From assembly GCA_050248955.1 (NCBI GenBank), contig JBFWRK010000040.1:1-14978 (forward strand): DNA of 14,978 nt. The letters run 5' to 3'. The position numbers and the translations under genes were made by a program. Shown in pieces: positions 6,120-12,743 of this stretch (positions within the stretch are counted from its first letter, which is position 1; every line of letters starts with the position of its first letter). Below the pieces are notes generated by a model. That model was not told the origin of the DNA. It was given only the letters and a program-made list of their open reading frames with translations, and made no database searches. This stretch comes from JBFWRK01 sp050248955 (GTDB lineage Bacteria > Actinomycetota > Acidimicrobiia > Acidimicrobiales > Ilumatobacteraceae).

Positions 6120-7595
6120 GTGACGACCGTGGACGAACCGAGTCATCCCGCGCTGGAGGAGTGGCCGACGCCCGGCCAGGATCTCGTCCAGCTGCTCGGG
6201 ACGGCCCGCCTCGTCACCGTCGCCAACCGGCTGCCCTGTGCGTGGCCGCCGTGCGAGGAGCACCTCGTGCCGACGCCCGGCGGCCTCGCCTCGACCGTCC
6301 TACCGGTGGCCCGTCGGTCCCAAGCGACGTGGATCGGTTCGACGACGGACGCTGCGGATGCAACGCCGCGGATGATCGACGACATCCGGCTCGTCCCGGT
6401 CCCGCTCACCGCGGCGCAGGAGGAGGGCTACTACGCCGGGTTCTCGAACGGCGCGATCTGGCCGCTCTACCACGACGCGCTCCGCCCGAGCCGGTTCCGG
6501 CGGGCGCTGTGGGACCAGTACGTCGCCGTCAACCGCATGTTCGCCGATGCCGCGATCGCTGAGTGCGACCGTGACGACGTGGTGTGGGTGCACGACTATC
6601 ACCTGCAGCTCGTGCCGCTCATGGTGCGCGCCGCCCGCCCTCACGCGCGGATCGGCTTCTTCCTCCACATCCCGTTCCCCGACCCGTCGCTCTTCCGCCG
6701 CCTCCCGTGGCGGTCAGCGATCCTCCGCGGACTGCTCGGCGCCGACGTCGTCGGGTTCCAGGACGGCAACTCGGCGCGCAACTTCCAGCGCTGCTGCCAG
6801 GAGCTCGGCATCGGCGCGACCGACGGCGAAGCGGTCCGCCACGCGAACGGCGTCACCGTCGTCGGCGCGTTCCCGGTCGCGACCGACGGCATGGTGCTCG
6901 ACGAGCTGAGCAGGTGGCCCGGAGCAGACCTCGGCGCGGCGTCGCTGCGCCAGCAGTGCGGCAACCCCGAGGTCCTGCTGCTCGGCGTCGACCGGCTCGA
7001 CTACACCAAGGGCATCGACGTGCGGCTCAGGGCCTACGAGATGCTGCTCCGGTCGGGCAGGCTCGATGCCGACAAGACCGTGTTCGTCCAGGTCGCCCCG
7101 CCGAGCCGCACCGACATCCGCGAGTACCAGGCCGAGCAGGGGCGCGTCGAGCGCGCGGTCGCCCGCATCAACGGGCGCCACGGGAGCCCGGGCCACCAGC
7201 CCGTGCTCTACTTGAACCAGTCGATGTCGACCGAAGAGCTCGTCGCCGCGTACCGGGCTGCCGACGTGATGGTGGTGACACCGTTGCGGGATGGCATGAA
7301 CCTCGTCGCCAAGGAGTACGTCGCCGCGCAGTACGACCACCGAGGCGCGCTCGTGCTCAGCGAGTTCGCAGGGGCGGCTGCGCTGCTCGATCTCGCTCAC
7401 ATCGTGAACCCGTACGATCTGCCGTCGGTAGCGGCCGGGATCCTCGCTGCCGTCACGGCGCCACGTGCCGAGGCGAGCGAGCGGATGCGACGCATGCGCG
7501 AGGCCGTGATGGCGGAGTCGCCAGAGCGCTGGGCACACGCGTTCTTGAAGACGGTCGTGGAGCAACGGGGGCCGAGCGCAGGAGCGGCCCATTGA
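6120..7595 (+). CDS. otsA: Trehalose-6-phosphate synthase (GT20)
   Basis: This 491-residue enzyme joins UDP-glucose (or another NDP-glucose) to glucose 6-phosphate, giving trehalose 6-phosphate for osmoprotection and stress tolerance. GT20 signatures run the full length: VTVANRLP (32-39), PGGLAS (53-58), WVHDYHLQLVPLMVR (156-170), GFFLHIPFP (179-187), FRRLPWR (192-198), GVDRLDYTKGID with the Arg and Lys that contact phosphate groups, PLRDGMNLVAKEYV and LSEFAGAA. I chose the GTG at 6120 because GAGGAGAG (6107-6114) lies 5 nt upstream and the catalytic domain begins about 30 residues later. The open frame extends further upstream, but across the control region. The end overlaps otsB by 4 bp. 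The neighbouring regulator operon is divergent. Confidence 0.95.
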   Translation: MTTVDEPSHPALEEWPTPGQDLVQLLGTARLVTVANRLPCAWPPCEEHLVPTPGGLASTVLPVARRSQATWIGSTTDAADATPRMIDDIRLVPVPLTAAQEEGYYAGFSNGAIWPLYHDALRPSRFRRALWDQYVAVNRMFADAAIAECDRDDVVWVHDYHLQLVPLMVRAARPHARIGFFLHIPFPDPSLFRRLPWRSAILRGLLGADVVGFQDGNSARNFQRCCQELGIGATDGEAVRHANGVTVVGAFPVATDGMVLDELSRWPGADLGAASLRQQCGNPEVLLLGVDRLDYTKGIDVRLRAYEMLLRSGRLDADKTVFVQVAPPSRTDIREYQAEQGRVERAVARINGRHGSPGHQPVLYLNQSMSTEELVAAYRAADVMVVTPLRDGMNLVAKEYVAAQYDHRGALVLSEFAGAAALLDLAHIVNPYDLPSVAAGILAAVTAPRAEASERMRRMREAVMAESPERWAHAFLKTVVEQRGPSAGAAH

Positions 7596-8407
7596 TCAAC
7601 GGCACCGTGCTGCTGACGGACCGCCAGCACCGACTGCACAACCACCTGCTCGCTGCAGCATGCAGTCGACGGCTGCTCGTCGCCACCGATTTCGACGGCA
7701 CGCTCGTCGAGCTCGACGACAACCCCGACGACGTGTGGTTGCCACCAGGCGCCGCCGAGCTGCTCACCGCGCTCGCCGCCCATCCAGGTGTCACCGTCGC
7801 GGTGCTCTCCGGGCGGAGTCTCGGCGATCTGCGCAAGCGCTTCGGAGACGCCAACGGCATCCGGCTGATCGGCAGCCACGGCGCCGAGCCCGAGCACGAC
7901 GACCAACGGATCCGGCTGCACCCGACGCAAGACCACCTGTTGCGGACGACGACGGAACAGCTCCGCGGGATAACGACCGTCTGCGCGGGGACCTGGGTCG
8001 AGCGCAAGCCCACGTCGGTCGTGTTCCACTACCGCACCGCTGGCGACGAGTGCGCTGCCAACGCGGTCCGGGCCGTGCTCGACGGACCCGGCACCTCGGC
8101 GGGGATCCACCTCCGCCTCGGCAAGGACTGTCTGGAGCTCGCTGTGGTCGAGGTGACGAAGGGCGTCGCGCTCGACCGGTTGCGGCACGAGATCGCTGCA
8201 GAGCGGGTGGTGTTCATGGGCGACGACGTCACCGACGAAGACGGCTTCCGAGTGCTCACCCACCGGGACATCGGCATCAAGGTCGGGCCCGGACCGAGCA
8301 GGGCGGAGTACCGTGCAGCGACAACGGGTCGCGCGCTGTCGGTCCTGGAGGAGCTCTTGCTGATGCGTGACCGGTTCCAGCGCGACTATCCGCAGTACGT
8401 CAACTGA
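7592..8407 (+). CDS. otsB: Trehalose-6-phosphate phosphatase (HAD superfamily)
   Basis: This 271-residue phosphatase dephosphorylates trehalose 6-phosphate, the second step after OtsA. HAD motifs are complete: motif I DFDGTLVEL with the nucleophile Asp33 and Asp35, motif II LSGRS (Ser73), Lys190 in VTKGVAL (motif III), and motif IV MGDDVTDEDGF (Asp211, Asp212, Asp215). GSHGAE and KPTSVVFHYR are typical OtsB cap-region signatures. The start is taken as TTG at 7592, which overlaps the otsA stop as TTGA and has AGGAG (7580-7584) 7 nt upstream. GTG at 7607 is an in-frame alternative without a ribosome site. Coupled translation fits the need to avoid trehalose-6-phosphate build-up. Two hairpins follow the stop codon. 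Confidence 0.94.
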   Translation: MINGTVLLTDRQHRLHNHLLAAACSRRLLVATDFDGTLVELDDNPDDVWLPPGAAELLTALAAHPGVTVAVLSGRSLGDLRKRFGDANGIRLIGSHGAEPEHDDQRIRLHPTQDHLLRTTTEQLRGITTVCAGTWVERKPTSVVFHYRTAGDECAANAVRAVLDGPGTSAGIHLRLGKDCLELAVVEVTKGVALDRLRHEIAAERVVFMGDDVTDEDGFRVLTHRDIGIKVGPGPSRAEYRAATTGRALSVLEELLLMRDRFQRDYPQYVN

Positions 8408-8417
8408 CGAGAGATCT

Positions 8418-8451
8418 GGAGCCCGCAGCAGTCAACGCTGCCTTGGGCTCC
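8418..8451. terminator. Hairpin 1 of a double-hairpin intergenic structure
   Basis: GGAGCCC plus GCAGC pairs with GCTGC and GGGCTCC across a 7-nt loop, with a 3-nt bulge (CTT) in the right arm, giving 12 base pairs. It begins 10 nt after the otsB stop. There is no U-run, as is common in GC-rich actinobacteria. Confidence 0.6.
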
Positions 8452-8452
8452 G

Positions 8453-8486
8453 CCTGGTAGCGCCGTCGGGGGGCGGCGCTACCAGG
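8453..8486. terminator. Hairpin 2: perfect 13-bp stem, 8-nt loop, bidirectional terminator candidate
   Basis: CCTGGTAGCGCCG (8453-8465) is exactly complemented by CGGCGCTACCAGG (8474-8486). It is one base from hairpin 1 and one base from the stop codon of the converging DUF1810 gene, so it can serve both transcripts. No U-tract is present on either side. Confidence 0.75.
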
Positions 8487-8487
8487 A

Positions 8488-8976
8488 TCATCCGGGCGAG
8501 CGGCGTCCGTCCTGGCGTAGGAACGCCTCCGTGGTCGTGCAGCGCTCGAAGCCCTGCGCCGACGCCGCTTCGAGGATGTCCTCGGCGCGCGTGACGAACG
8601 TGGTCAGCGTCGGTCCGGGCACATCGAGGCGGCGTACGACGCCCGCGAACAACGTCAGCGACGAGACGAGCTTCGCATCGTCGGGCGAACCGAACATGGC
8701 ATGGATCGTGACGCCTCGCTCGACGACCTGACACCAGACTTCCTCGACGATGCGGACGTAGTCGCTCCCGAGGGCCGGGTGCGTGAGAAACGCTGCCGCC
8801 TCGTCGAGGCTCCTGATCGCGTACCGGTGGGCCATGTCGCTCCTGCCCAGACCCGCGACCTGTGGGAAGACGAACCACATCCAGTGCGTCTGCTTCCGAC
8901 CCGCTCGGATCTCCTCCAGCGCTCGCTCGACGTCGTCGTGCACGTCCACGAAGCGGGCAAGGTCGATCTCCGGCAC
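8488..8976 (-). CDS. DUF1810 family protein
   Basis: This is a 162-residue protein with the clear DUF1810 layout: IDLARFVDVHDDVERALEEIRAGRKQTHWMWFVFPQ near the N-terminus, GLGRSDMAHRYAIRSLDEAAAFLTHP, then MFGSPDDAKLVSSLTLFAGV. Family members are usually 140-150 residues, cytosolic and of unknown biochemical function. Here the usual second-position Q of RFVxAQ is replaced (RFVDVH). The start is the GTG at 8976, just ahead of the conserved DLxRF motif. No upstream in-frame start is closer and the ribosome site is weak, so the start is uncertain by a few codons. The gene converges on otsB across the double hairpin and is divergent from the stress-like gene at 9148. Confidence 0.85.
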   Translation of the reverse strand: MPEIDLARFVDVHDDVERALEEIRAGRKQTHWMWFVFPQVAGLGRSDMAHRYAIRSLDEAAAFLTHPALGSDYVRIVEEVWCQVVERGVTIHAMFGSPDDAKLVSSLTLFAGVVRRLDVPGPTLTTFVTRAEDILEAASAQGFERCTTTEAFLRQDGRRSPG

Positions 8977-9147
8977 CTCGTCATTCCAGCACGACGACGC
9001 GGGCTCCCGGGTCCTGGCGGACCGCCTCGATCCGGGGAATCGTGATCGCCTCCTCGGGGCGCCCCTTGCGGGGAGGAGTACGGTGATCGTCGAGACATTG
9101 GCGGCCCGCGGGCTGCCGCTGGGCGGTGGCCCACAAAGGAGGCAACG

Positions 9148-9582
9148 ATGCGCCGATACATCGTGGTTGCCCACAAGACGCTCGGTGGTGCTCATCTGCT
9201 CGAGCACCTTCACGAGCTCCGTGAGCAAGATCCGTACTGCACGTTCCATCTGATCGTTCCCGAGTACCACCCGTTCAGTGGATGGGACGAGCACGCGGTC
9301 CACGTGGCTGCGCGAGCCACGCTCGACGAGATGCTCGGCAGGTTGGCAGCGATGCGGATCGGCGCAACGGGAGAGATCGGCGACGCCGATCCTGTCTACG
9401 CGGTCGGCAACACACTTCGCCGCGAGGGCAACAACGCGTTCACCGGCATCATCTTGTCGACGCTGCCGAAGGGGATCTCGCGGTGGTGGCTGTTCGATGT
9501 GCCGCGGCGGATGGCGGCGAAGTATCCGCGCCTCCCCGTCACCCATCTCGTCGCCGACGAAGCACTCGTCGCGGCGACCTGA
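9148..9582 (+). CDS. Universal-stress-protein-like (UspA-fold) small protein
   Basis: This 144-residue protein has no membrane segment or signal peptide. It looks like a Rossmann-type alpha/beta fold of the UspA group: MRRYIVVAHKTLGGAHLLEHL for strand 1 and helix 1, CTFHLIVPEYHP for strand 2, and a middle helical part with GEIGDADPVYAVGN. It ends with GIILSTLPKGISRWWLFDVPRRM and LPVTHLVAD. The last block matches actinobacterial small proteins usually annotated as universal stress or permease-like. The classic G-2x-G-9x-G-S/T ATP loop is not visible, so ATP binding is doubtful. The start is very well supported by AAAGGAGG (9135-9142) 5 nt before the ATG. The gene appears monocistronic. Function is otherwise unknown. 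Confidence 0.78.
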   Translation: MRRYIVVAHKTLGGAHLLEHLHELREQDPYCTFHLIVPEYHPFSGWDEHAVHVAARATLDEMLGRLAAMRIGATGEIGDADPVYAVGNTLRREGNNAFTGIILSTLPKGISRWWLFDVPRRMAAKYPRLPVTHLVADEALVAAT

Positions 9583-9633
9583 TCCGATCTGCAACGAGCA
9601 GCGCGCACGGAGCGGGTCTGGCCGCAGTTCAGG

Positions 9634-10284
9634 TCAACGGTCCTGCCAGGTGCAGACGCACGCTTCGTTGCCGTCAGCGTCGGCGAGGACCCACCACGAC
9701 CTGGCGAAGCGATCGGTGACGAGGTGCCCGCCTGCGGCGAGCGCGGCGGCGACGCGTGCCTCCGCGACGTCGTGCGGCACCGACACGTCGATGTGGAACC
9801 GGTCGCGGTCGGTGCGCGGCTCGTCCATCTGTTGGAACCAGACCGGCGGGCCGATCCGCAGTGGGTCCACGAGGTTGCCGCCGACCTCGCGGTAGCCGAG
9901 GACCGCCGCCCAGAACGGACGGATGCGGCCGGGATCCATCGTGTCGATCGCGATCTCGATGGCCTGGGGCGTCGCCGGCTCCGCGGTGGCGCCCGACCGC
10001 CTGGCGAGCGCCGAGATCACCCGTGCCAGTTCGACGTCACGAGTCGTCAATCCGCCAGCAGCGTGTGTCGCGAGGACGACGCGGACGCGATCCGGGAACC
10101 GCACGTCGATGTCGGGATGGTGGTCCGCCGCTTCTGCTGCCCCCGCAACCTCCGAGACGAGCGACGCCGCAGCAGGGAACGAGCCGGCATGGAAGTCTGC
10201 ATGCAGGCCAGCGAGCACGTAGCGCCAGTCGTCGAGCCCGTCGAGGGCGGCGAACTCGTCGGGGGTGACAGCGGTGTAGCTCAT
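9634..10284 (-). CDS. Pterin-4a-carbinolamine dehydratase/VOC-domain fusion protein
   Basis: This is a 216-residue two-domain protein. Residues 1-95 match 4a-hydroxytetrahydrobiopterin dehydratase: WRYVLAGLHADFHAGSF, the active-site HHPDIDVRF (His55, His56, Pro57), then THAAGGLTTRDVELA with His74 and Asp83. Relative to the classical motif there is one extra residue between HHP and the third His. Residues about 106-216 form a glyoxalase/VOC-like domain, with AIEIAIDTMDPGRIRPFWAAVLGYRE, VWFQQMDEPRTDRDRFHIDVSV and VLADADGNEACVCTW. The dehydratase domain recycles pterin cofactor in other systems. No pterin-dependent hydroxylase is nearby, so its partner is unknown. The fusion occurs in other actinobacteria to my recollection. 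It is a single-gene unit, convergent with the stress-like gene. Confidence 0.85.
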   Translation of the reverse strand: MSYTAVTPDEFAALDGLDDWRYVLAGLHADFHAGSFPAAASLVSEVAGAAEAADHHPDIDVRFPDRVRVVLATHAAGGLTTRDVELARVISALARRSGATAEPATPQAIEIAIDTMDPGRIRPFWAAVLGYREVGGNLVDPLRIGPPVWFQQMDEPRTDRDRFHIDVSVPHDVAEARVAAALAAGGHLVTDRFARSWWVLADADGNEACVCTWQDR

Positions 10285-10354
10285 CTCGCTCAGTCAACCA
10301 CGCCCCGCCGAGGTCGCCCGCCGACATCATCGACGACACGTCGGCGGGTCGTCG

Positions 10355-10360
10355 TAGGCT
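10355..10360 (+). promoter_or_regulatory. Candidate -10 box (TAGGCT), leaderless arrangement
   Basis: TAGGCT is followed by CGAGCC and then ATG at 10367, a 6-nt spacing. No Shine-Dalgarno is seen. The ten bases CGTAGGCTCG differ by one base from the corresponding string before the DNA glycosylase start at 2482. Confidence 0.45.
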
Positions 10361-10366
10361 CGAGCC

Positions 10367-11107
10367 ATGGTGAGCTTCACGGAGGCTGACGACCTTGCGG
10401 GCGCCGAGTTCGTCGGGACGGATCTGCACGGCGCCTGGTTCCGGGAGAGTGATCTCAGCGGGGTACGGATCCGCGGCACCGATCTGATCGGGGCCGAGCT
10501 CGACGGCGACATCGACGGGTTGCGGATCAACGGCGTCGTGGTGGCGCCGCTGGTGGAGGCCGAACTCGACCGCCGCTACCCCGAACGAGCCGCGCTGCGC
10601 GCCCGGGACGCCGACTCGATGCGCGCCGGCTGGGCGGGGTTGGAGGCGATGTGGGCGCCGACCATCGAACGGGTCGCCGCGATGCCCCCCGGAACGGTCG
10701 ACGTCTCGGTCGACCGCGAGTGGTCGTTCGCCCAGACGCTGCGGCATCTCGTGTTCGCCACCGACGCGTGGCTCGGCTCCGCGATCCTGGGCAAGCCGGA
10801 TGCCTACCATCCGATCGGGGTGCCGTTCTCCGGGTGGCGGGAGCAGGCGGCCGGAGTGGTCGATGTCGACGCCACGCCGTCGTACCAGGGGGTGCTCCAG
10901 GTACGCGCCGAACGGGTCGGCATGGTCCGCGACTTCCTTGCCACCCTGACCGACGAGCGACTCGGTGAGCAACGGGACTCTCCGGTGTTCGTCCGGACTC
11001 CGCAGTTCCCGCTCGGGCAGTGCCTGTGGATCATCATGAACGAGGAGTGGCACCACCACCGGTACGCCGTCCGCGACCTGGATGCGATCGAGGCCGGCGC
11101 GTCCTGA
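10367..11107 (+). CDS. Pentapeptide-repeat/DinB-like fusion protein
   Basis: This is a 246-residue cytosolic protein. Residues about 8-50 contain pentapeptide-like repeats of the A(D/E)L/FxG type (DLAGAEFVGTDLHGAWFRESDLSGVRIRGTDLIGAEL). About eight units make only a couple of coils of a right-handed beta-helix. Residues about 80-240 form a DinB/YfiT-like four-helix bundle with candidate metal ligands His127 (TLRHLVFATDAWL) and the His229-231 cluster (NEEWHHHRYAVRDL). DinB-superfamily metalloenzymes include mycothiol- or bacillithiol-dependent transferases. In mycothiol-producing actinobacteria this is a plausible role, but the substrate is not known. The ATG is chosen because a TANNNT box sits 6 nt upstream. 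The gene is followed by an inverted repeat and an unrelated gene. Confidence 0.82.
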   Translation: MVSFTEADDLAGAEFVGTDLHGAWFRESDLSGVRIRGTDLIGAELDGDIDGLRINGVVVAPLVEAELDRRYPERAALRARDADSMRAGWAGLEAMWAPTIERVAAMPPGTVDVSVDREWSFAQTLRHLVFATDAWLGSAILGKPDAYHPIGVPFSGWREQAAGVVDVDATPSYQGVLQVRAERVGMVRDFLATLTDERLGEQRDSPVFVRTPQFPLGQCLWIIMNEEWHHHRYAVRDLDAIEAGAS

Positions 11108-11178
11108 GTCCTCCACGCGGTGGCGGCCGTCTCGCGACGTGCTCTGGCCGGGTCCACGCGTCTAGCGAGGCCGGGCTT

Positions 11179-11216
11179 CCGGCTGCCGCTCCACCGATGA
11201 GTTCGCCGGCAGCCGG
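11179..11216. promoter_or_regulatory. 10-bp perfect inverted repeat upstream of PNPOx-like gene
   Basis: CCGGCTGCCG (11179-11188) and CGGCAGCCGG (11207-11216) are exact complements separated by 18 nt. A smaller hairpin, GCCGG (11170-11174) with CCGGC (11179-11183), would compete for the same left arm. The element lies 72 nt after the DinB-like stop and 36 nt before the next ATG, so it could terminate the upstream transcript or act on the downstream leader. Confidence 0.4.
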
Positions 11217-11251
11217 CAGTCGGAACCGGAGACGACGCAGAGGAGCGCACG

Positions 11252-11770
11252 ATGCCGATGACCGGACCACCACTGACCGAGCTCGACGCGCCCTACAGCG
11301 GCGATGGAGCGTCAGCCATGCCGTGGGCGGATGCTGCGGCAGCGGGTGAAGCGGCCGAGATCTACTGGTTGAGCACCGTCCGCCCCGATGGTCGCCCGCA
11401 CGTCACGCCGCTGCTCTGCGTGTGGCTCGACGACGCGCTGCACTTCTGCACCGGCGCGGAGGAGCGCAAGGCGAAGAACCTGGCGAGCAACGCGAACTGC
11501 GTCCTGACCACTGGGAACAACACCTTCCAGTCCGGCCTCGACCTGGTGGTCGAGGGATCGGCGACGAGGATCACGGACGAGCCGACGCTCCTGCGGCTCG
11601 CCGCGCGTTGGGCGGAGAAGTACGGCACGGATTGGGCGTTCGAGGTGAAGGACGCGGCGTTCGAGGCCGAGGGGCACCGCGCGGACGTCTTCCAGGTGAG
11701 ACCCGTGAAGGCCTACGCCTACGGCCGGGACGACAACCCCAGCGCCACGAGGTACCGCTGGACCTCGTGA
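11252..11770 (+). CDS. Pyridoxamine 5'-phosphate oxidase-like / F420 split-barrel protein
   Basis: This 172-residue protein has a split beta-barrel. The opening WADAAAAGEAAEIYWLSTVRPDGRPHVTPLLCVWLDDALHFCTGAEERKAKNLASNANCVLTTG is the typical flavin- or deazaflavin-binding half-barrel with its (E)RKxxNL phosphate-binding helix. LDLVVEGSATRITDEPTLLRLAARWAEKYG and ADVFQVRPVKAYAYG follow. Proteins of this group bind FMN, F420 or haem and act as oxidoreductases; which cofactor is used here cannot be decided. F420-dependent versions are common in actinobacteria. The ATG at 11252 has GAGGAG (11240-11245) upstream. The gene converges on glcE across an 88-bp gap holding imperfect 8-bp repeats. A true PdxH is unlikely because the C-terminal PLP-oxidase dimerisation block is missing. 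Confidence 0.82.
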   Translation: MPMTGPPLTELDAPYSGDGASAMPWADAAAAGEAAEIYWLSTVRPDGRPHVTPLLCVWLDDALHFCTGAEERKAKNLASNANCVLTTGNNTFQSGLDLVVEGSATRITDEPTLLRLAARWAEKYGTDWAFEVKDAAFEAEGHRADVFQVRPVKAYAYGRDDNPSATRYRWTS

Positions 11771-11793
11771 CCGCACGCCAGCCAGGACGACGT

Positions 11794-11825
11794 GACCACA
11801 CGACCACTCGATTGCACGACCGCAC
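11794..11825 (+). repeat. Four imperfect 8-bp tandem units between convergent genes
   Basis: Units GACCACAC, GACCACTC, GATTGCAC and GACCGCAC lie end to end. The 11-mer GACCGCACGCC at 11818-11828 also occurs at 11769-11779, spanning the stop of the PNPOx-like gene. This fills most of the gap to the glcE stop. No stem-loop terminator is evident. Confidence 0.5.
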
Positions 11826-11858
11826 GCCGCGCAAACGCTCCAGAACGACCGAGACCCG

Positions 11859-12743
11859 TTAGTCGGGTCCGCCGGTGATGCCGGGGTTGAGTCGGCCGTC
11901 GGGGTCGAACTCGTGCTTGATCCGCCGATGCAGCTCGGCGACCGCAGGATCCATGGCCCGCACCGGCGCCGGCAGGCTGTGGTGCACGATGCCGACACCG
12001 ACCTCGGCGACGAACGGTGCCTGTGCACCCAGCGCCGCGGCTGCGACGTCGCGGAGCGCGCTGGGACGAACCGACCATCGGGCGGCTGTCGGCAGCTCCG
12101 GCGGGCCGTCGACCTCGGGCAGCCCGCACAGCGCCGCCTGCGCATCGACATCCGGCGCATCGCCTTCGAGGCACACCCACGTGGTCGTGCCGTCCCACAG
12201 GATCGAAGCCGGGCGGTAGAGCCGCTGGAGGAGCTCGAACGGGTCGGCCAGGCCCGCATGCCATCGCGATACTGCCGAGAGGGGCCACGTGCGCAGGATC
12301 ACGTCGCCGAGGAAGCCGAGCGTCCCGCGCGAGCCGACGAGGAGCCGGCACACGTCGAAACCGCTGACGTTCTTCACGGTCGGCCCGCCGGCCTTGACCA
12401 CGCGCCCGGCCGCGGACACGTAGCGGGTCTGCAGCAAGGTGTCGCGGATCGGTCCTCGACCGAGCCGCTTGATCGTGCTCTGCCCGACCGCGAGCGCGCC
12501 GCCGACCGTCCCCGTCGGCGGCATCGCGACCGTCTGCCCGTGCGCCGCCAACGCGTCAACCAGCTCCCGCACCGGCGTCCCCGCACCGCACGCAACCGTC
12601 ATCTCCTCCGCCTGCACGAGCTCGATCCCAGCAGGCGCGTGGACCACGCGGACGCCTGGTACCGCACCGCCGCGCGTCGACAGCCCGGCGATCGTCACGG
12701 GCCCGTGCGAGGACACCTCCTCGGCGAACGCACTCAGATCCAT
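11859..12743 (-). CDS. glcE: Glycolate oxidase FAD-binding subunit (GlcE)
   Basis: This 294-residue protein is one of two FAD-binding PCMH-type subunits of glycolate oxidase. It shows the GlcE series VTVACGAGTPVRELVDALAAHGQTVAMPP (about 49-76), TVGGALAVGQST (79-90), IRDTLLQTRYVSAAGRVVKAGG (99-120) and TVKNVSGFDVCRLLVGSRGTLGFLGDVILRTWPL (122-155). The C-terminal end HRRIKHEFDPDGRLNPGI is the usual closing FAD-oxidase motif. At 294 residues it is shorter than the enterobacterial protein (about 350). It contains no catalytic substrate-binding C-terminal domain, as expected for GlcE. The ATG at 12743 overlaps the end of glcD by 10 bp, so the two are co-translated. The third subunit (glcF-like) lies about 9.4 kb away. 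Assembly with that copy is inferred from family knowledge. Confidence 0.9.
   Translation of the reverse strand: MDLSAFAEEVSSHGPVTIAGLSTRGGAVPGVRVVHAPAGIELVQAEEMTVACGAGTPVRELVDALAAHGQTVAMPPTGTVGGALAVGQSTIKRLGRGPIRDTLLQTRYVSAAGRVVKAGGPTVKNVSGFDVCRLLVGSRGTLGFLGDVILRTWPLSAVSRWHAGLADPFELLQRLYRPASILWDGTTTWVCLEGDAPDVDAQAALCGLPEVDGPPELPTAARWSVRPSALRDVAAAALGAQAPFVAEVGVGIVHHSLPAPVRAMDPAVAELHRRIKHEFDPDGRLNPGITGGPD

Noticed and set aside
9050..9078. Imperfect inverted repeat CTCCTC…GAGGAG with an inner CCCC/GGGG stem
   Set aside because: Inner and outer stems do not stack cleanly, and the GGGGAGGAG could simply be purine-rich leader; not convincing as a terminator or riboswitch.
9079..9084. TACGGT as a -10 box for the stress-like gene at 9148
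   Set aside because: It lies 63 nt from a start codon that has its own strong ribosome site and no -35 is visible; could be chance.
9583..9633. Terminator between the stress-like gene and the pterin dehydratase fusion
   Set aside because: Only a 4-bp CTGC/GCAG stem is visible in the 51-bp gap, too weak to call.
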